Positions 48,739 through 58,381 of a stretch of 64,000 bases of DNA are shown here, one piece after another. A program made the position numbers and the translations under genes. The notes under the pieces are model-generated. The model saw only the letters and a list, made by a program, of their open reading frames with translations. It was not told the DNA's origin and did no database searches. Position 1 is the first letter of the stretch. The number at the start of each line of letters is the position of its first letter. The stretch covers positions 1 to 64,000 of the forward strand of contig DBDG01000070.1 of NCBI GenBank assembly GCA_002293475.1. The letters are read 5' to 3'. Source of the DNA: Lachnospiraceae bacterium UBA938 (GTDB lineage Bacteria > Bacillota > Clostridia > Lachnospirales > Lachnospiraceae).

Positions 48739-50217
48739 ATGAGACGCAAAAGAAGACATATCGTCTTAGTTATTGTGGCAAGCATGCTATTATGCACCGG
48801 CTTGCCAGTCTATGCTGGGCCAGCAGAAAAGGAAATGCCGGCTCATAAGAATGATGATCTTACTATGGATACTGGTCAAAACGTCAATGCCGAAGTCCTA
48901 GAGGTGCAATATATCGAAGACTTTGAAGGTGTCGAAATCTTAGAGCAGATACCGCGGACAATATCTGCGCTGGAGCCCGCTACATATGGCCGCAATACAG
49001 ACATCGGCACCAAAATCGATGCCGGCCTCTCCACAGAACAGCGCCTGCTGCCAAGAACCAGGTCGGTTATTGACGGCCGCTTTACCGATTATATTGATAT
49101 CCCGAACAGCTCGGTATATTATCCGGTCACTTTACCCGGCGGCTACTATCTACAGCTTCAGCTTGACATGCCCAATGACGCTAATATCGACTATGACCTT
49201 TATATTACCGATGGTAACGATAACATCCTTGACCAAGCCGGATATTCACCTTATATCAATGGCGGCGAAGGAACCGTTTCTGAAGCGGTCGGTTATATGA
49301 TTCCCAGCAATGTCAGTCAGATGTCCCTGAAAATGTATATTGTGGCCGCCATAGGCTGCAGTGATACTCTGCCCTATACCTTGCATTATTCAGTAAGCGC
49401 TCCAGGTGAATATGACCGCGACGAGCCCAAAGAGCAGGTACAGGATGCCGGTCAGCTTACCTTTCCCGCAGAAGGTGCTATGCTCACCGGCCGGAACATC
49501 CATTCACCGATTGACAATGACTGGTACAAAATCGTGGTTCCTTCCGATCGCTATTATGACAAGCTCAATCTGGCGCTCTATACTGATTCCGTCAATGCCT
49601 GCGGTTTAGAGGTCTTTACCGATGTCGGCGGCACTTACCCAGCTTTAAAGAAGATGCCGGTTAATAATGGAGTCCTCTCGGTTACAACCGGAACTTATTA
49701 CTTAAGAGTGACCAATGCTGCTGCTTTATTTGATTCGGATGACATCCAGGAATATCAGCTGCTGGTATGGCCGACCCTGAAACCGGACGGAATCATTATT
49801 ACCGGCCTGCACGGGACGGAAGGCCTTAATTACATGGTTGCTTATCCGGGTTATGCCGCCCGCTTCCGTACCGACCGCGGCCCGGTGCAGATTATCGGCG
49901 TCGTATATATAGAACTGGATAACGAATTATATGGCTTGCCTGATGTCGATGTTACCGGCCAGTATCATAATCCTCACTGGTCACAGATCGGCATACCCGA
50001 CTTTGCCAACCGCTATGCCTATGGGACAACCGATGCTGGCGGAGCTTTTAATGTGACTGTCGATCTGCCGGTTGCTTATGGCGGATATATGTATGAAACT
50101 GCCATCAGTTATCAATATCGCGACAGTGTCACCTTTACTGCCAAGATTGATGATTACCCGAGCCTTGCAGACAGCAGAATCGCCTGGCAGCTTGGGCTAA
50201 GCATATATAATGGTTAA
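48739..50217 (+). CDS. Secreted protein with PPC-like domains, paralogue 1 of 3
   Basis: A 492-aa exported protein, first of three tandem paralogues. It has a signal peptide (residues 1-27, cleavage after VYA), an acidic linker (28-100), and two beta-rich PPC-like domains (about 105-225 and 240-345). These contain NIDYDLYITDG, SPIDNDWYKIVV and GTYYLRVTN, the pattern of pre-peptidase C-terminal domains. A C-terminal Ig-like domain follows (about 350-492; TTDAGGAFNVTVD). There is no catalytic domain. It is the most diverged of the three. AAGGAGGAG precedes ATG. A binding or surface role is likely; function is unknown. Confidence 0.82.
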   Translation: MRRKRRHIVLVIVASMLLCTGLPVYAGPAEKEMPAHKNDDLTMDTGQNVNAEVLEVQYIEDFEGVEILEQIPRTISALEPATYGRNTDIGTKIDAGLSTEQRLLPRTRSVIDGRFTDYIDIPNSSVYYPVTLPGGYYLQLQLDMPNDANIDYDLYITDGNDNILDQAGYSPYINGGEGTVSEAVGYMIPSNVSQMSLKMYIVAAIGCSDTLPYTLHYSVSAPGEYDRDEPKEQVQDAGQLTFPAEGAMLTGRNIHSPIDNDWYKIVVPSDRYYDKLNLALYTDSVNACGLEVFTDVGGTYPALKKMPVNNGVLSVTTGTYYLRVTNAAALFDSDDIQEYQLLVWPTLKPDGIIITGLHGTEGLNYMVAYPGYAARFRTDRGPVQIIGVVYIELDNELYGLPDVDVTGQYHNPHWSQIGIPDFANRYAYGTTDAGGAFNVTVDLPVAYGGYMYETAISYQYRDSVTFTAKIDDYPSLADSRIAWQLGLSIYNG

Positions 50218-50259
50218 AGAACCCGGTACTTTCAATACAAGTCAAAAAGGAGGGAAGTT

Positions 50260-51762
50260 ATGAGTTACAAAAGAAAGCTGATTAGTTTAGGAATTGCGGC
50301 CAGCATGCTGTTAGGCACCGGCATGCCGGTTAGTGCCGGACAAGGGGATAATGCAGCTCCGGTTCTGCTGCAGGATGTCCTTGACACAGATGGGAGCCAA
50401 AACGATAACGGCGGGCTTACCATACAATATGTCGATAGCCTGGATGAAATAGAGCTGCTTTTGCCGGCTCAAGTTGAAATCACCGAATTGCCGCAGCCGG
50501 AAGCTGAGGTGGCTTTACCTAAAATCGGCACGCAGGTCGATCCGGCCGAATTAAACGCAAGCCGGATGCTGAACCGGACAAGATCAATTGCCGACGGCAG
50601 TCTTGCCGACTACATTGAAACAGATGGCGGTTCCAAAACCTATTCGGTCAGTCTTGCCGGCGGCCAATATCTACAGGTCCGGTTGGATCTGCCCGATGAC
50701 GAGGACATTGACTACGACCTGTATATCTTAGATAAGAACGGCAAGATCGTTGCTTATTCCCAGTATGGCAGTTATCTGAACGGAAGCGCTGGAACTGTGT
50801 CCGAGTCAACCGGCTACATGGTACCGCTAAATGCCCCCCTAGAGACTTATTATATATATGTCTGGTCGGCTGACGGCTTCAGCAGTACCCTGCCGTTTAC
50901 CGTCAATTTTGCGATCAGTATTCCGGGGGAGTACGATGCATATGAAATAAGTGCTAACAGCCGTTCCAATGACAACAGTACCGAAGCAAGCACGATCCCT
51001 GTCTCTATTGACACTGTAGAGCTCCTAGGCAGGAATATCCATTCACCTATTGATATTGACTGGTATAAAATCGAGGTTACACCCAGCAGTAATTACAGCA
51101 AATTGATTCTGGCGCTTTCAACGCTCTCCAGTAATGCCTGCACGTTTGAAGTTTATACTAACACAGGCAGTCCTGCCTATCACTTCCTCCAGAAAGTGCC
51201 CATAACCAATGGTGAGCTTAATGTCCAGACCGGAACTTATTATATCATGGTTAAGAACACGGCGGCGGTATTTAATTCCAATGATATACAGGACTATACA
51301 TTACTGATTGAGTCGCAATCAATCCCGGACGGGATCATCATAACCGGATTAGTGGGAAGCGAATCAAGTTCCTCTGCCTATGTAGCCTATCCCGGCTTTG
51401 CGGCTCGTTTCAGATCGGAATCTCCTCATCCTGTCTATATCACAGGTCTCGTCTATTCCCAGGTAGGAGACAACCAGTACGCTTCTGCCAATACCGAAGT
51501 TACCGGCATATACTTTAATTCTTACTGGTACAGTCAGAATAATGAGGATTGGGCATTTAGTTATGGGAACGCAGTCACCAATGCCTCCGGAGAATTCACT
51601 GTAAGTGTTGTACCGGGATATGTGTATGGCCAATATGTTTTATATCATCTCATGTCAATACAGTACCGCGATAGCGTTGAATTTGCTGTTCAGGTTAGTA
51701 ACGATCCCAGCCTTATGGATAGCGAGATTGCCTGGTTGATGAGAATAGAATTTACTGGCTAA
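50260..51762 (+). CDS. Secreted protein with PPC-like domains, paralogue 2 of 3
   Basis: A 500-aa exported protein with the same layout as its neighbours: signal peptide (cleavage after VSA, about residue 26), linker to about 105, PPC-like domains (DIDYDLYILDKNG, SPIDIDWYKIEV, GTYYIMVKN), and a C-terminal Ig-like domain (TNASGEFTVSV, YRDSVEFAVQV). It is closest to paralogue 3, with near-identical tracts such as RSNDNSTEAS and GTQVDPA. It starts 42 bp after paralogue 1 with AAGGAGGG. No catalytic motif is visible. Confidence 0.82.
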   Translation: MSYKRKLISLGIAASMLLGTGMPVSAGQGDNAAPVLLQDVLDTDGSQNDNGGLTIQYVDSLDEIELLLPAQVEITELPQPEAEVALPKIGTQVDPAELNASRMLNRTRSIADGSLADYIETDGGSKTYSVSLAGGQYLQVRLDLPDDEDIDYDLYILDKNGKIVAYSQYGSYLNGSAGTVSESTGYMVPLNAPLETYYIYVWSADGFSSTLPFTVNFAISIPGEYDAYEISANSRSNDNSTEASTIPVSIDTVELLGRNIHSPIDIDWYKIEVTPSSNYSKLILALSTLSSNACTFEVYTNTGSPAYHFLQKVPITNGELNVQTGTYYIMVKNTAAVFNSNDIQDYTLLIESQSIPDGIIITGLVGSESSSSAYVAYPGFAARFRSESPHPVYITGLVYSQVGDNQYASANTEVTGIYFNSYWYSQNNEDWAFSYGNAVTNASGEFTVSVVPGYVYGQYVLYHLMSIQYRDSVEFAVQVSNDPSLMDSEIAWLMRIEFTG

Positions 51763-51820
51763 GCTGTAACTGTTCACACAACATTGATGACACGACACTT
51801 GAATATTAGGAGGAAAAAAC

Positions 51821-53314
51821 ATGAAGTACAAAATAAAACTGATCAGTTTAGGAATTGCCATAAGCATGCTGTTAAGCACAGGCATACCGGTTCATGCCGG
51901 ACAAGCGGATGATGCGACCCTGAATATGCTGAAAGATGTCCTGCCCATGGATACCAGCCAGAATAATGGCGACGTGCTGCCCATGCAATATGTTGACAGC
52001 TTAGAAGATATCGAACTAAAAGAACAGGAACAGGTAGAAGTCATTGATTTACCTCAGCCGGATGAGGTAGTCGCCGCACCCAAAATAGGTACCCAGGTCG
52101 ATCCGGCCGATTTGAGCGGCAGCCGCCTGCTCAACCGGACTAGATCGACAACAGACGGGTATTTTGATGATTATATCGAGACGGCCGGCGGATATAAAGC
52201 CTATTCCATCGTTCTTGCGGGCGGCAAATATCTGCAGGCCAAGCTGGATATTCCGCATGATGCCGGCATTGATTATGACCTGTTTATCTTGGATCAGAAC
52301 GGGGTTGTCGTGGCTTATTCCCAATATGGCACTTATCTGAACGGAAGCGAGGGGACTGTTTCCGAAGCGACCGGTTACCTGATTCCGCTGACCAACCCGA
52401 CCGAGACATATTTTATATATATTGAGTCGGTTTCCGGTGCCAGTATTACCCAGCCTTTTACAATCCATTATTCAGTCAGCGATCCGGGTGAATTTGATAA
52501 ATTTGAAATAAGTGCCAACAACCGTTCCAATGACAACAGTACCGAAGCAAGTGAGATTTCTGTCACGGATAATATCGTTACTATTGTTAACCGTAATATC
52601 AGTTCCCCCATTGACAGTGACTGGTATAAGATTGTGGTCCCGACAAACCGGGAATATGATAATTTAAATCTGTCAGTTACAACAGCCTCCAGCAATACCT
52701 GTGCCCTGGAAGTATACACTAACTTAGGCAGCACCTATCACTTCCTCCAGAGGATACCGCTCACGAACGGCGTTCTCTCCGTCACGAACGGAACATATTA
52801 TATCAGGGTCACAAATACGGCACCGGCATTTAGCTCCGGCGATATTCAAAAATATGCCCTGTCGGTCGCCCCGGGGCTGCGCCCTGACGGAATCATGATC
52901 ACTGAATTAGTAGGCAGCGAATCAAGTCCCTATGTAGCCTACCCTGGGTTTGATGTCCGTTTCAGAACCGAACCTTCTCATCCTGTCGAAATCTATGGTT
53001 TAGTATATGCTATATCCGGCGGTTATCAGTATCCTATTGCCAATACAGCTGTTACCGGGATGTATTTTAACCCCTACTGGTATTCGCAAAACAATGATTA
53101 TCTGGCCTTAAGCTATGGTGAAGCAGTTACTAATGCCTCGGGACAGTTTACGGTAACAGTAATACCCAGATATGTATATGGCATGTATTCAATAACACAT
53201 GCCATGAGCATCCAATACCGTGACAGCGTCGAATTTGCTGCTTATGTTACCAATAATCCCGGCATCATGGACAGCGAAATCGCTTGGGCGATCAGATCCG
53301 TATATACCGGATGA
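51821..53314 (+). CDS. Secreted protein with PPC-like domains, paralogue 3 of 3
   Basis: A 497-aa exported protein with the same architecture: signal peptide (cleavage after VHA), an acidic linker, two PPC-like domains (GIDYDLFILDQNG, SPIDSDWYKIVV, GTYYIRVTN) and a C-terminal Ig-like domain (TNASGQFTVTV). It shares long identical blocks with paralogue 2, so it probably arose by recent tandem duplication. It starts 58 bp after paralogue 2 with AGGAGG. It is the last gene of the unit and a hairpin follows 30 bp later. The family name and ligand are unknown. Confidence 0.82.
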   Translation: MKYKIKLISLGIAISMLLSTGIPVHAGQADDATLNMLKDVLPMDTSQNNGDVLPMQYVDSLEDIELKEQEQVEVIDLPQPDEVVAAPKIGTQVDPADLSGSRLLNRTRSTTDGYFDDYIETAGGYKAYSIVLAGGKYLQAKLDIPHDAGIDYDLFILDQNGVVVAYSQYGTYLNGSEGTVSEATGYLIPLTNPTETYFIYIESVSGASITQPFTIHYSVSDPGEFDKFEISANNRSNDNSTEASEISVTDNIVTIVNRNISSPIDSDWYKIVVPTNREYDNLNLSVTTASSNTCALEVYTNLGSTYHFLQRIPLTNGVLSVTNGTYYIRVTNTAPAFSSGDIQKYALSVAPGLRPDGIMITELVGSESSPYVAYPGFDVRFRTEPSHPVEIYGLVYAISGGYQYPIANTAVTGMYFNPYWYSQNNDYLALSYGEAVTNASGQFTVTVIPRYVYGMYSITHAMSIQYRDSVEFAAYVTNNPGIMDSEIAWAIRSVYTG

Positions 53315-53343
53315 TAATAGCCGGCCAGTCACACCTAAATATC

Positions 53344-53377
53344 ATGGGCAGTCTGCCGTTCATGGCTGACTGCCCAT
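53344..53377 (+). terminator. Hairpin after the third secreted paralogue
   Basis: ATGGGCAGTC and GACTGCCCAT form a perfect 10-bp stem with a 14-nt loop, 30 bp after the stop. The following sequence is only moderately T-rich, so termination may be partial. Confidence 0.6.
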
Positions 53378-53430
53378 AAATCATCTCTTCATTTATCATG
53401 TCTCCACAGCCATATCTTCTTAACCATCTC

Positions 53431-54294
53431 CTACTGTGGAAAGCCGATCGTGGGATATGGCGGCATGTCGATACCGGCCTCATCCAAGGCGTACTTAATA
53501 TTCTCCGTAATGCGCCATTTCCCTTCCCAATAAGCTTCGGCGGCAAACCAGCAGCGGACGCCGATATTGACCCGGCCGATAGCCAGTTCATTGACATATA
53601 CCCGGTATTCTTGGTCCTTCATCACAGCTTCATCTTCTTCAAGCACCTTAAGGATGACCGCTTTGGCGGTATGGAGCTTGGCTTCATAGGAGATACCGAT
53701 GATAATATCCAGGCGGCGGTCGCTGTCAACCGCCAGGTTGGTCAGGCTGTTGTTAGCCAGCGATCCGTTGGGCAGCACGACGATCTGATTGTCCACTGTC
53801 CGCAGCTTGGTATAAAAAATATTCAGTTCAATGACCGTGCCCTCATTCTGGTTGGTATCTTCCTTGATATAGTCGCCGACCTTGAACGGCCGCAGCAGCA
53901 TGATCAGGACTCCTCCGGCGAAATTAGAAAGGCTGCCCTGCACTGCGAGGCCGACTGCCACGCCCATGGTCCCCAGCAGGGCGGCTATGCTGGCGGCATC
54001 CACGCCAAGGCCGGAAGCGATCATAAATAACAAGACGATGTTCAGCGTGATCTTTAGAAAAGAGTTAAGGAACTGGATAACGCCCGTATCTGCATGCATA
54101 CGCTGCAAGGCCCGTTTGACTATGCTGCGGATCAGTCTGATGATCTGGATACCGATCAGGTAAAATACCAATGCCAACACAGCCCGGACGCCAAGATGAA
54201 GGGCTTTTTCCGGCAGTTGCGCCAAAAACTGCCGGACTGCTCCGGCCGGTAATACAATATCCGGGGTAATTAAGATAAGAAAATCATGCGCCAT
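53431..54294 (-). CDS. Small-conductance mechanosensitive channel, MscS family
   Basis: A 287-aa channel with three N-terminal membrane helices (about residues 10-110) and a beta-rich MscS domain (about 115-280). The pore-helix region is GVDAASIAALLGTMGVAVGLA, and the following FKVGDYIKE and GTVIELNIFYTKLRT match the family. Such channels release solutes on osmotic downshift. It follows the branching enzyme by 46 bp on the same strand, with no functional link. It ends 117 bp after the paralogue operon, on the opposite strand. Confidence 0.92.
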   Translation of the reverse strand: MAHDFLILITPDIVLPAGAVRQFLAQLPEKALHLGVRAVLALVFYLIGIQIIRLIRSIVKRALQRMHADTGVIQFLNSFLKITLNIVLLFMIASGLGVDAASIAALLGTMGVAVGLAVQGSLSNFAGGVLIMLLRPFKVGDYIKEDTNQNEGTVIELNIFYTKLRTVDNQIVVLPNGSLANNSLTNLAVDSDRRLDIIIGISYEAKLHTAKAVILKVLEEDEAVMKDQEYRVYVNELAIGRVNIGVRCWFAAEAYWEGKWRITENIKYALDEAGIDMPPYPTIGFPQ

Positions 54295-54340
54295 ATTTTA
54301 CATTCCTTTTAAACAGACTTTTATTTTTCGCTACCACTGT

Positions 54341-56677
54341 TTATTCCGCTGTTATTTTTGCTTTTGGCTTGGTGTTCTTTTTGGCGGCCGCCCGCTTACT
54401 TGCGGCTTCTTTTTCTTTCTGCTGTTTCTTAGCCAGCTGCTCCTTTTTCTTTTTCAACAATTCTGCCTGTTCTACAACCGTATAGGGAACGTACTGGAAG
54501 ACACTGAGGGACAGCGGCGCACTGTTCATTTTGAACGAATAGGGCGCTTCATCCACTTCTTTTTCAGCCGCCTCTTTGACGCGGATGTTGACCCTGCCCT
54601 TGCCGCCGAACTCTCTGGCATCGGTATTTAAGATCTCCTTATATTTGCCTTCATAAGGCACCCCGATCACAAACTCCTGCTTGACATTGGCAAAATTGGC
54701 GGCCACCACCAGCGTTTCTTCTTTGTTATGCGTCTGGCGGATAAAGGAAAGCATACATTGCTCCGCCGAAATGCAGTTGATCCACTTAAAACCGTCAGGA
54801 TAGCTGTCCCGCCGAAACAGAGCCGGGTTCTTCCGGTAAAACCAGTTCAGTTCTTTTACGAGCCGGTTCAGCTTTTTATGTTCATCCTTCTGCAATAGGG
54901 ACCATTTTGTTTTGCTGTTTTCACTGAATTCTTCCAGCTCTGCGAGGTCTTGTCCCATGAGCAGCAGCTTTTTGCCGGGATGCATCATCCAATAGGCATA
55001 AGTCAGGCGCAGATTGGCAAACTGATCGGCAGCCTCACCGGGCATCTTGCCGATCATGCCGGCTTTGCCGTTCATCACCTCATCATGAGAAAATGGCAGC
55101 AGGTATTCTTCGCTATAGGCATAGATCATGCTGAAAGTCAGCTCATGATGATGATGAGCCCGGAAATAAGGGTCAAAACTGATGTATCGGAAATAATCAT
55201 TCCGCCATCCGACATTCCACTTCATATCAAATCCTAGGCCGCCTTCGTCCAAGGCTCCGGTCATCTGCGGCCAAGAGGAGGATTCTTCCGCAATCATCAG
55301 TACGCCCGGATTACGCTTTTTCATCATCGAATTAAGATGCTTGATCAACTCAACCGCCTCTAGGTTTTCATTGCCGCCGTACATATTGGCGACCCAATCT
55401 CCGTCACTTTTTCCATAATCCAAGTACAGCATGGCCGCCACGGCATCCATGCGGATCCCGTCGGCATGATATCTTTCCACCCAATAAAGGGCATTGGCAA
55501 TCAGATAATTAGATACCTGCGGACGCCCGTAATTATAAAGCATCGTTCCCCGCTCCGGATGACTGCCTTGTCTAGGATCCAGATGCTCATACAGGCAGGT
55601 GCCGTCAAAACCGGACAGGCCGTAGTCATCCCTAGGGAAATCTGCCGCTGCCCAGTCCAAGATAACCCCGATACCGGCCTTATGCATTTCATTCATGAAA
55701 AACATGAAATCTTCTGCCGTTCCGTAACGGGCAGTAGGGGCATAGTGCCCGATCATCTGATACCCCAGTGAAGCATCCCGCGGATGTTCCATCACCGGCA
55801 TCAGCTCTACATGGGTATATCCCATTTCTTTAACATATTTAATCAGTAAAGGCGCTATCTCCCGGTAATTAAGATAGCCGGGCTGGCCTTCTGCTTTCTC
55901 AAACGCCCCCAAGTACACTTCCAGCACGCTGATGGGCGCTTCCTTGCTCTGCCGGGCGCTCCTGATTGCCAGCCACTCGCTGTCCTCCCACGTAAACTTC
56001 ATGCCGCGGACCACGGAAGCCGTGTCGGGACGCAGCTCCTGGCCAAAAGCATAGGGGTCCGCTTTCAGATATATCAGCCCGCCCTTTATCTTCAATTCAT
56101 ATTTATAAATATCCCCGTCTTTTACATCGGGAATAAATATCTCAAAAATACCGCTGTCATCCATTCTGCTCATCTGGTGCGTCCGCCCGTCCCAGCGGTT
56201 AAAATCTCCCACCACGCTGGCCCGGATCGCGTTGGGCGCCCATAAGGCAAAATAAACGCCTTTCGTACCGTTTACCGTCATCGGATGCGCGCCTAACTTA
56301 TCATATACCGTATAATGAATACCGGCGGCAAACTTGTTGATATCCCTTTCCGTAAGCTGCGGGGCAAAAGCATAGGCATCCCTTACTTCCGCGACGTTTT
56401 TATTCTTATCGGTAACGCGGTAGCTATATTTCCCGATATTTTTCCCTGGTATCAGACAGGCAAAAAAACCTTCCTCATCAGCCATCACCATCTTATAAGC
56501 AGTCTTTTGGCCTCTTATCACCACTTCCACGCTCTTAGCACCCGGCTGGAAAGTCTGGAGCAAGGTACTGTTGCCGGCGATATGCGGTCCCAGCGTTTCA
56601 TGGGGATGATCTTCCTCGGAATAAACGATGCCCTCGATTTGCGGCCAGTTCATTAACCGGTATAGTTTTTTGTTCAC
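54341..56677 (-). CDS. glgB: 1,4-alpha-glucan branching enzyme-like protein with altered region I
   Basis: A 778-aa protein that should introduce alpha-1,6 branches in glycogen. The N-terminal CBM48-like part (about 110-215) and GH13 core are present. Nucleophile Asp411 is in DGIRMDAVAAMLY, Glu464 in IAEESSSW, and the HD pair is in LPFSHDEV (Asp532). Region I, usually D-W-V-P-x-H-F, reads DWAAADF, so the conserved His is Asp here. The C-terminal 40 residues are Lys-rich. I chose GTG 56677 because GGAGG is 6 nt upstream and family similarity begins there. No other glycogen gene is adjacent. Activity is therefore uncertain. Confidence 0.88.
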   Translation of the reverse strand: MNKKLYRLMNWPQIEGIVYSEEDHPHETLGPHIAGNSTLLQTFQPGAKSVEVVIRGQKTAYKMVMADEEGFFACLIPGKNIGKYSYRVTDKNKNVAEVRDAYAFAPQLTERDINKFAAGIHYTVYDKLGAHPMTVNGTKGVYFALWAPNAIRASVVGDFNRWDGRTHQMSRMDDSGIFEIFIPDVKDGDIYKYELKIKGGLIYLKADPYAFGQELRPDTASVVRGMKFTWEDSEWLAIRSARQSKEAPISVLEVYLGAFEKAEGQPGYLNYREIAPLLIKYVKEMGYTHVELMPVMEHPRDASLGYQMIGHYAPTARYGTAEDFMFFMNEMHKAGIGVILDWAAADFPRDDYGLSGFDGTCLYEHLDPRQGSHPERGTMLYNYGRPQVSNYLIANALYWVERYHADGIRMDAVAAMLYLDYGKSDGDWVANMYGGNENLEAVELIKHLNSMMKKRNPGVLMIAEESSSWPQMTGALDEGGLGFDMKWNVGWRNDYFRYISFDPYFRAHHHHELTFSMIYAYSEEYLLPFSHDEVMNGKAGMIGKMPGEAADQFANLRLTYAYWMMHPGKKLLLMGQDLAELEEFSENSKTKWSLLQKDEHKKLNRLVKELNWFYRKNPALFRRDSYPDGFKWINCISAEQCMLSFIRQTHNKEETLVVAANFANVKQEFVIGVPYEGKYKEILNTDAREFGGKGRVNIRVKEAAEKEVDEAPYSFKMNSAPLSLSVFQYVPYTVVEQAELLKKKKEQLAKKQQKEKEAASKRAAAKKNTKPKAKITAE

Positions 56678-56766
56678 AATATTACCTCCGTATTGTGTAT
56701 AATAAAAACGTTTTCTCTGGATTAGGTGTAACAAACCTTAAGTGTGTTCAAACTATTTTAGCAAAT

Positions 56767-56832
56767 ATAACTGGTCAGTACAAGCATCTAGTGTTAAAAT
56801 AATCATAACCCAATAATCATAACTGGTCAGTA
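56767..56832. repeat. Two copies of a 14-bp direct repeat between glgB and the 80-aa gene
   Basis: ATAACTGGTCAGTA occurs at 56767-56780 and 56819-56832, 52 bp apart, in the divergent intergenic region. The 8-bp core ACTGGTCA (complement TGACCAGT) also occurs in the 22-bp array at 1-88. It could be an operator. Confidence 0.55.
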
Positions 56833-56869
56833 GAATTATAAGAATAAGCGTCACGAAAGGATTGGTAAA

Positions 56870-57112
56870 ATGCAGAATCAAGACAGGCAGATATTAGACC
56901 GGATCAACCGATATGCCGATGAAGCACTAAAAGATATTGATCCCCAGAAAACGCCGGTTTCCTTCCAACTGGAAAAACTGCGTCCCATTATGGAAGAAAT
57001 CGCCCGTGAAAATAAGATTTCATTAGAAGAGGTCTTTATAAAATACATGGATCTTGCCAGCGAGGCTGCCGTCCGACGCGAACAGGATCTGCAGGGCAAC
57101 TTAGAAAACTGA
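56870..57112 (+). CDS. Small conserved-looking protein, unknown function
   Basis: An 80-aa highly charged, helix-prone protein with no signal peptide or membrane segment. AAAGGA lies about 8 nt before the ATG. The region MEEIARENKISLEEVFIKYMDLASEAAVRREQ is amphipathic. I do not recognise a family. It is divergent from glgB; its 3' end overlaps the hairpin that ends the serC-serA operon. Codon use looks like its neighbours, and the good ribosome site supports it as a real gene. Confidence 0.6.
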   Translation: MQNQDRQILDRINRYADEALKDIDPQKTPVSFQLEKLRPIMEEIARENKISLEEVFIKYMDLASEAAVRREQDLQGNLEN

Positions 57113-57146
57113 CACGCGGCAATCTGTTCGGATAACAGCGTGTCAG
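57109..57146 (-). terminator. Terminator hairpin after serA
   Basis: CTGACACGC and GCGTGTCAG form a 9-bp stem, with an inner CTGTT/AACAG stem. On the minus strand TTTTC follows. It lies 23 bp after the serA stop and overlaps the end of the plus-strand 80-aa gene. Confidence 0.65.
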
Positions 57147-57168
57147 CAGAATCTTACTCGTCTATTGT

Positions 57169-58332
57169 TTATTTTACCACCCGCACCCGGAGCACTCCCG
57201 GTATTGACTCCAGCCTCTTAACACTGTCCGCTGTGGCCTTTTCATCAAGGTCAAGCATCGTATAGGCATAGTCGCCCTTTGATTTATTGGTCATGTCGGA
57301 GATATTGATATTCTGGTCACCAAAGCAGGCGGTAAACTTCGTGATCATATTGGCCTTATTCAGATGAAAAATAGCAATCCTTCCAGCCTGCATGCATATG
57401 CCCATGTCGCAGCGGGGATAATTAACGCTGTTATTGATATTGCCGTTTTCCATATAGTCCACCAGCTGTCTCACTGCCATCTTGGCACAGTTATCCTCGG
57501 ATTCCCCGGTAGACGCGCCAAGGTGCGGAATTACGATACAGCCCTCCTGTCCCGCTGTTGTCGGGTTAGGAAAGTCAGATACATAGCGGCGGATCTTGCC
57601 GGCTTTGATGCCTTCGAGGATATCCGCTTCATCGGCCAGCAGATCTCTAGCAAAATTAAGAATGATGACCCCGTCCTTCATTTTCCGGATGGCATCTTTG
57701 TTGATGCAGCCTCTGGTACTGTCCAGCAACGGGACGTGGATGGTTATATAATCACATTTTTCATAGATTTCATCGATATTTATGACATGCTTGATGTCAC
57801 GGCTCAGATTCCATGCCGCGTCAACCGAAAGGTAGGGATCATAACCATATACTTCCATGCCCATATGCTTTGCGACATTGGCCACCGGTCCGCCGATTGC
57901 ACCCAGACCGATGATGCCGAGTTTCTTATCCCGTAATTCCGTGCCGGCAAAGCGGTTCTTTTCTTTTTCGGCCACCTTGGCGATATCAGGATCGTCCTTA
58001 TTGGCTGCCACCCAGTTAAGGCCGCCGACAATGTCCCTGGCCGCCAGCAGCATGCCGGCGATCACCAGCTCTTTCACGCCGTTGGCATTGGCTCCCGGCG
58101 TGTTAAATACGACAATGCCCTTTTCGGCACATTTCTCCAAGGGAATATTGTTGACCCCGGCCCCGGCCCTGGCTATCGCCAGTAAGCCATCCGGCAGCTC
58201 CAGGTCATGCATGGAGGCACTCCGGACTAAGATGCCATGCGCCTCCCCCATCTGGTCTGTTGCCGCAAATTTATCCGTAAATCTGCTAAGTCCTACCTCA
58301 GCAATCTGGTTTAAACAATGATACTGAAACAT
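57169..58332 (-). CDS. serA: D-3-phosphoglycerate dehydrogenase
   Basis: First step of serine synthesis: oxidises 3-phosphoglycerate with NAD+. The 387-aa length is that of the short form with one C-terminal ACT domain (about 315-387; MTNKSKGDYAYTMLDLD). The NAD-binding Rossmann motif is GLGAIGGPVANVAKHMG, and the catalytic His lies in CIVIPHLGASTGE. I chose ATG 58332 (GGAAG upstream) over 58404. It follows serC by 49 bp in one operon. Confidence 0.96.
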   Translation of the reverse strand: MFQYHCLNQIAEVGLSRFTDKFAATDQMGEAHGILVRSASMHDLELPDGLLAIARAGAGVNNIPLEKCAEKGIVVFNTPGANANGVKELVIAGMLLAARDIVGGLNWVAANKDDPDIAKVAEKEKNRFAGTELRDKKLGIIGLGAIGGPVANVAKHMGMEVYGYDPYLSVDAAWNLSRDIKHVINIDEIYEKCDYITIHVPLLDSTRGCINKDAIRKMKDGVIILNFARDLLADEADILEGIKAGKIRRYVSDFPNPTTAGQEGCIVIPHLGASTGESEDNCAKMAVRQLVDYMENGNINNSVNYPRCDMGICMQAGRIAIFHLNKANMITKFTACFGDQNINISDMTNKSKGDYAYTMLDLDEKATADSVKRLESIPGVLRVRVVK

Positions 58333-58381
58333 TTTTCTTCCTCTTCTTTTTCCTCTTTCTGATTTGTTTATGTAACATACT

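Noticed and set aside
56690..56730. cre-like site upstream of glgB (AGAAAACGTTTTTA)
   Set aside because: Two mismatches at conserved positions of the cre consensus, and no other evidence of CcpA control.
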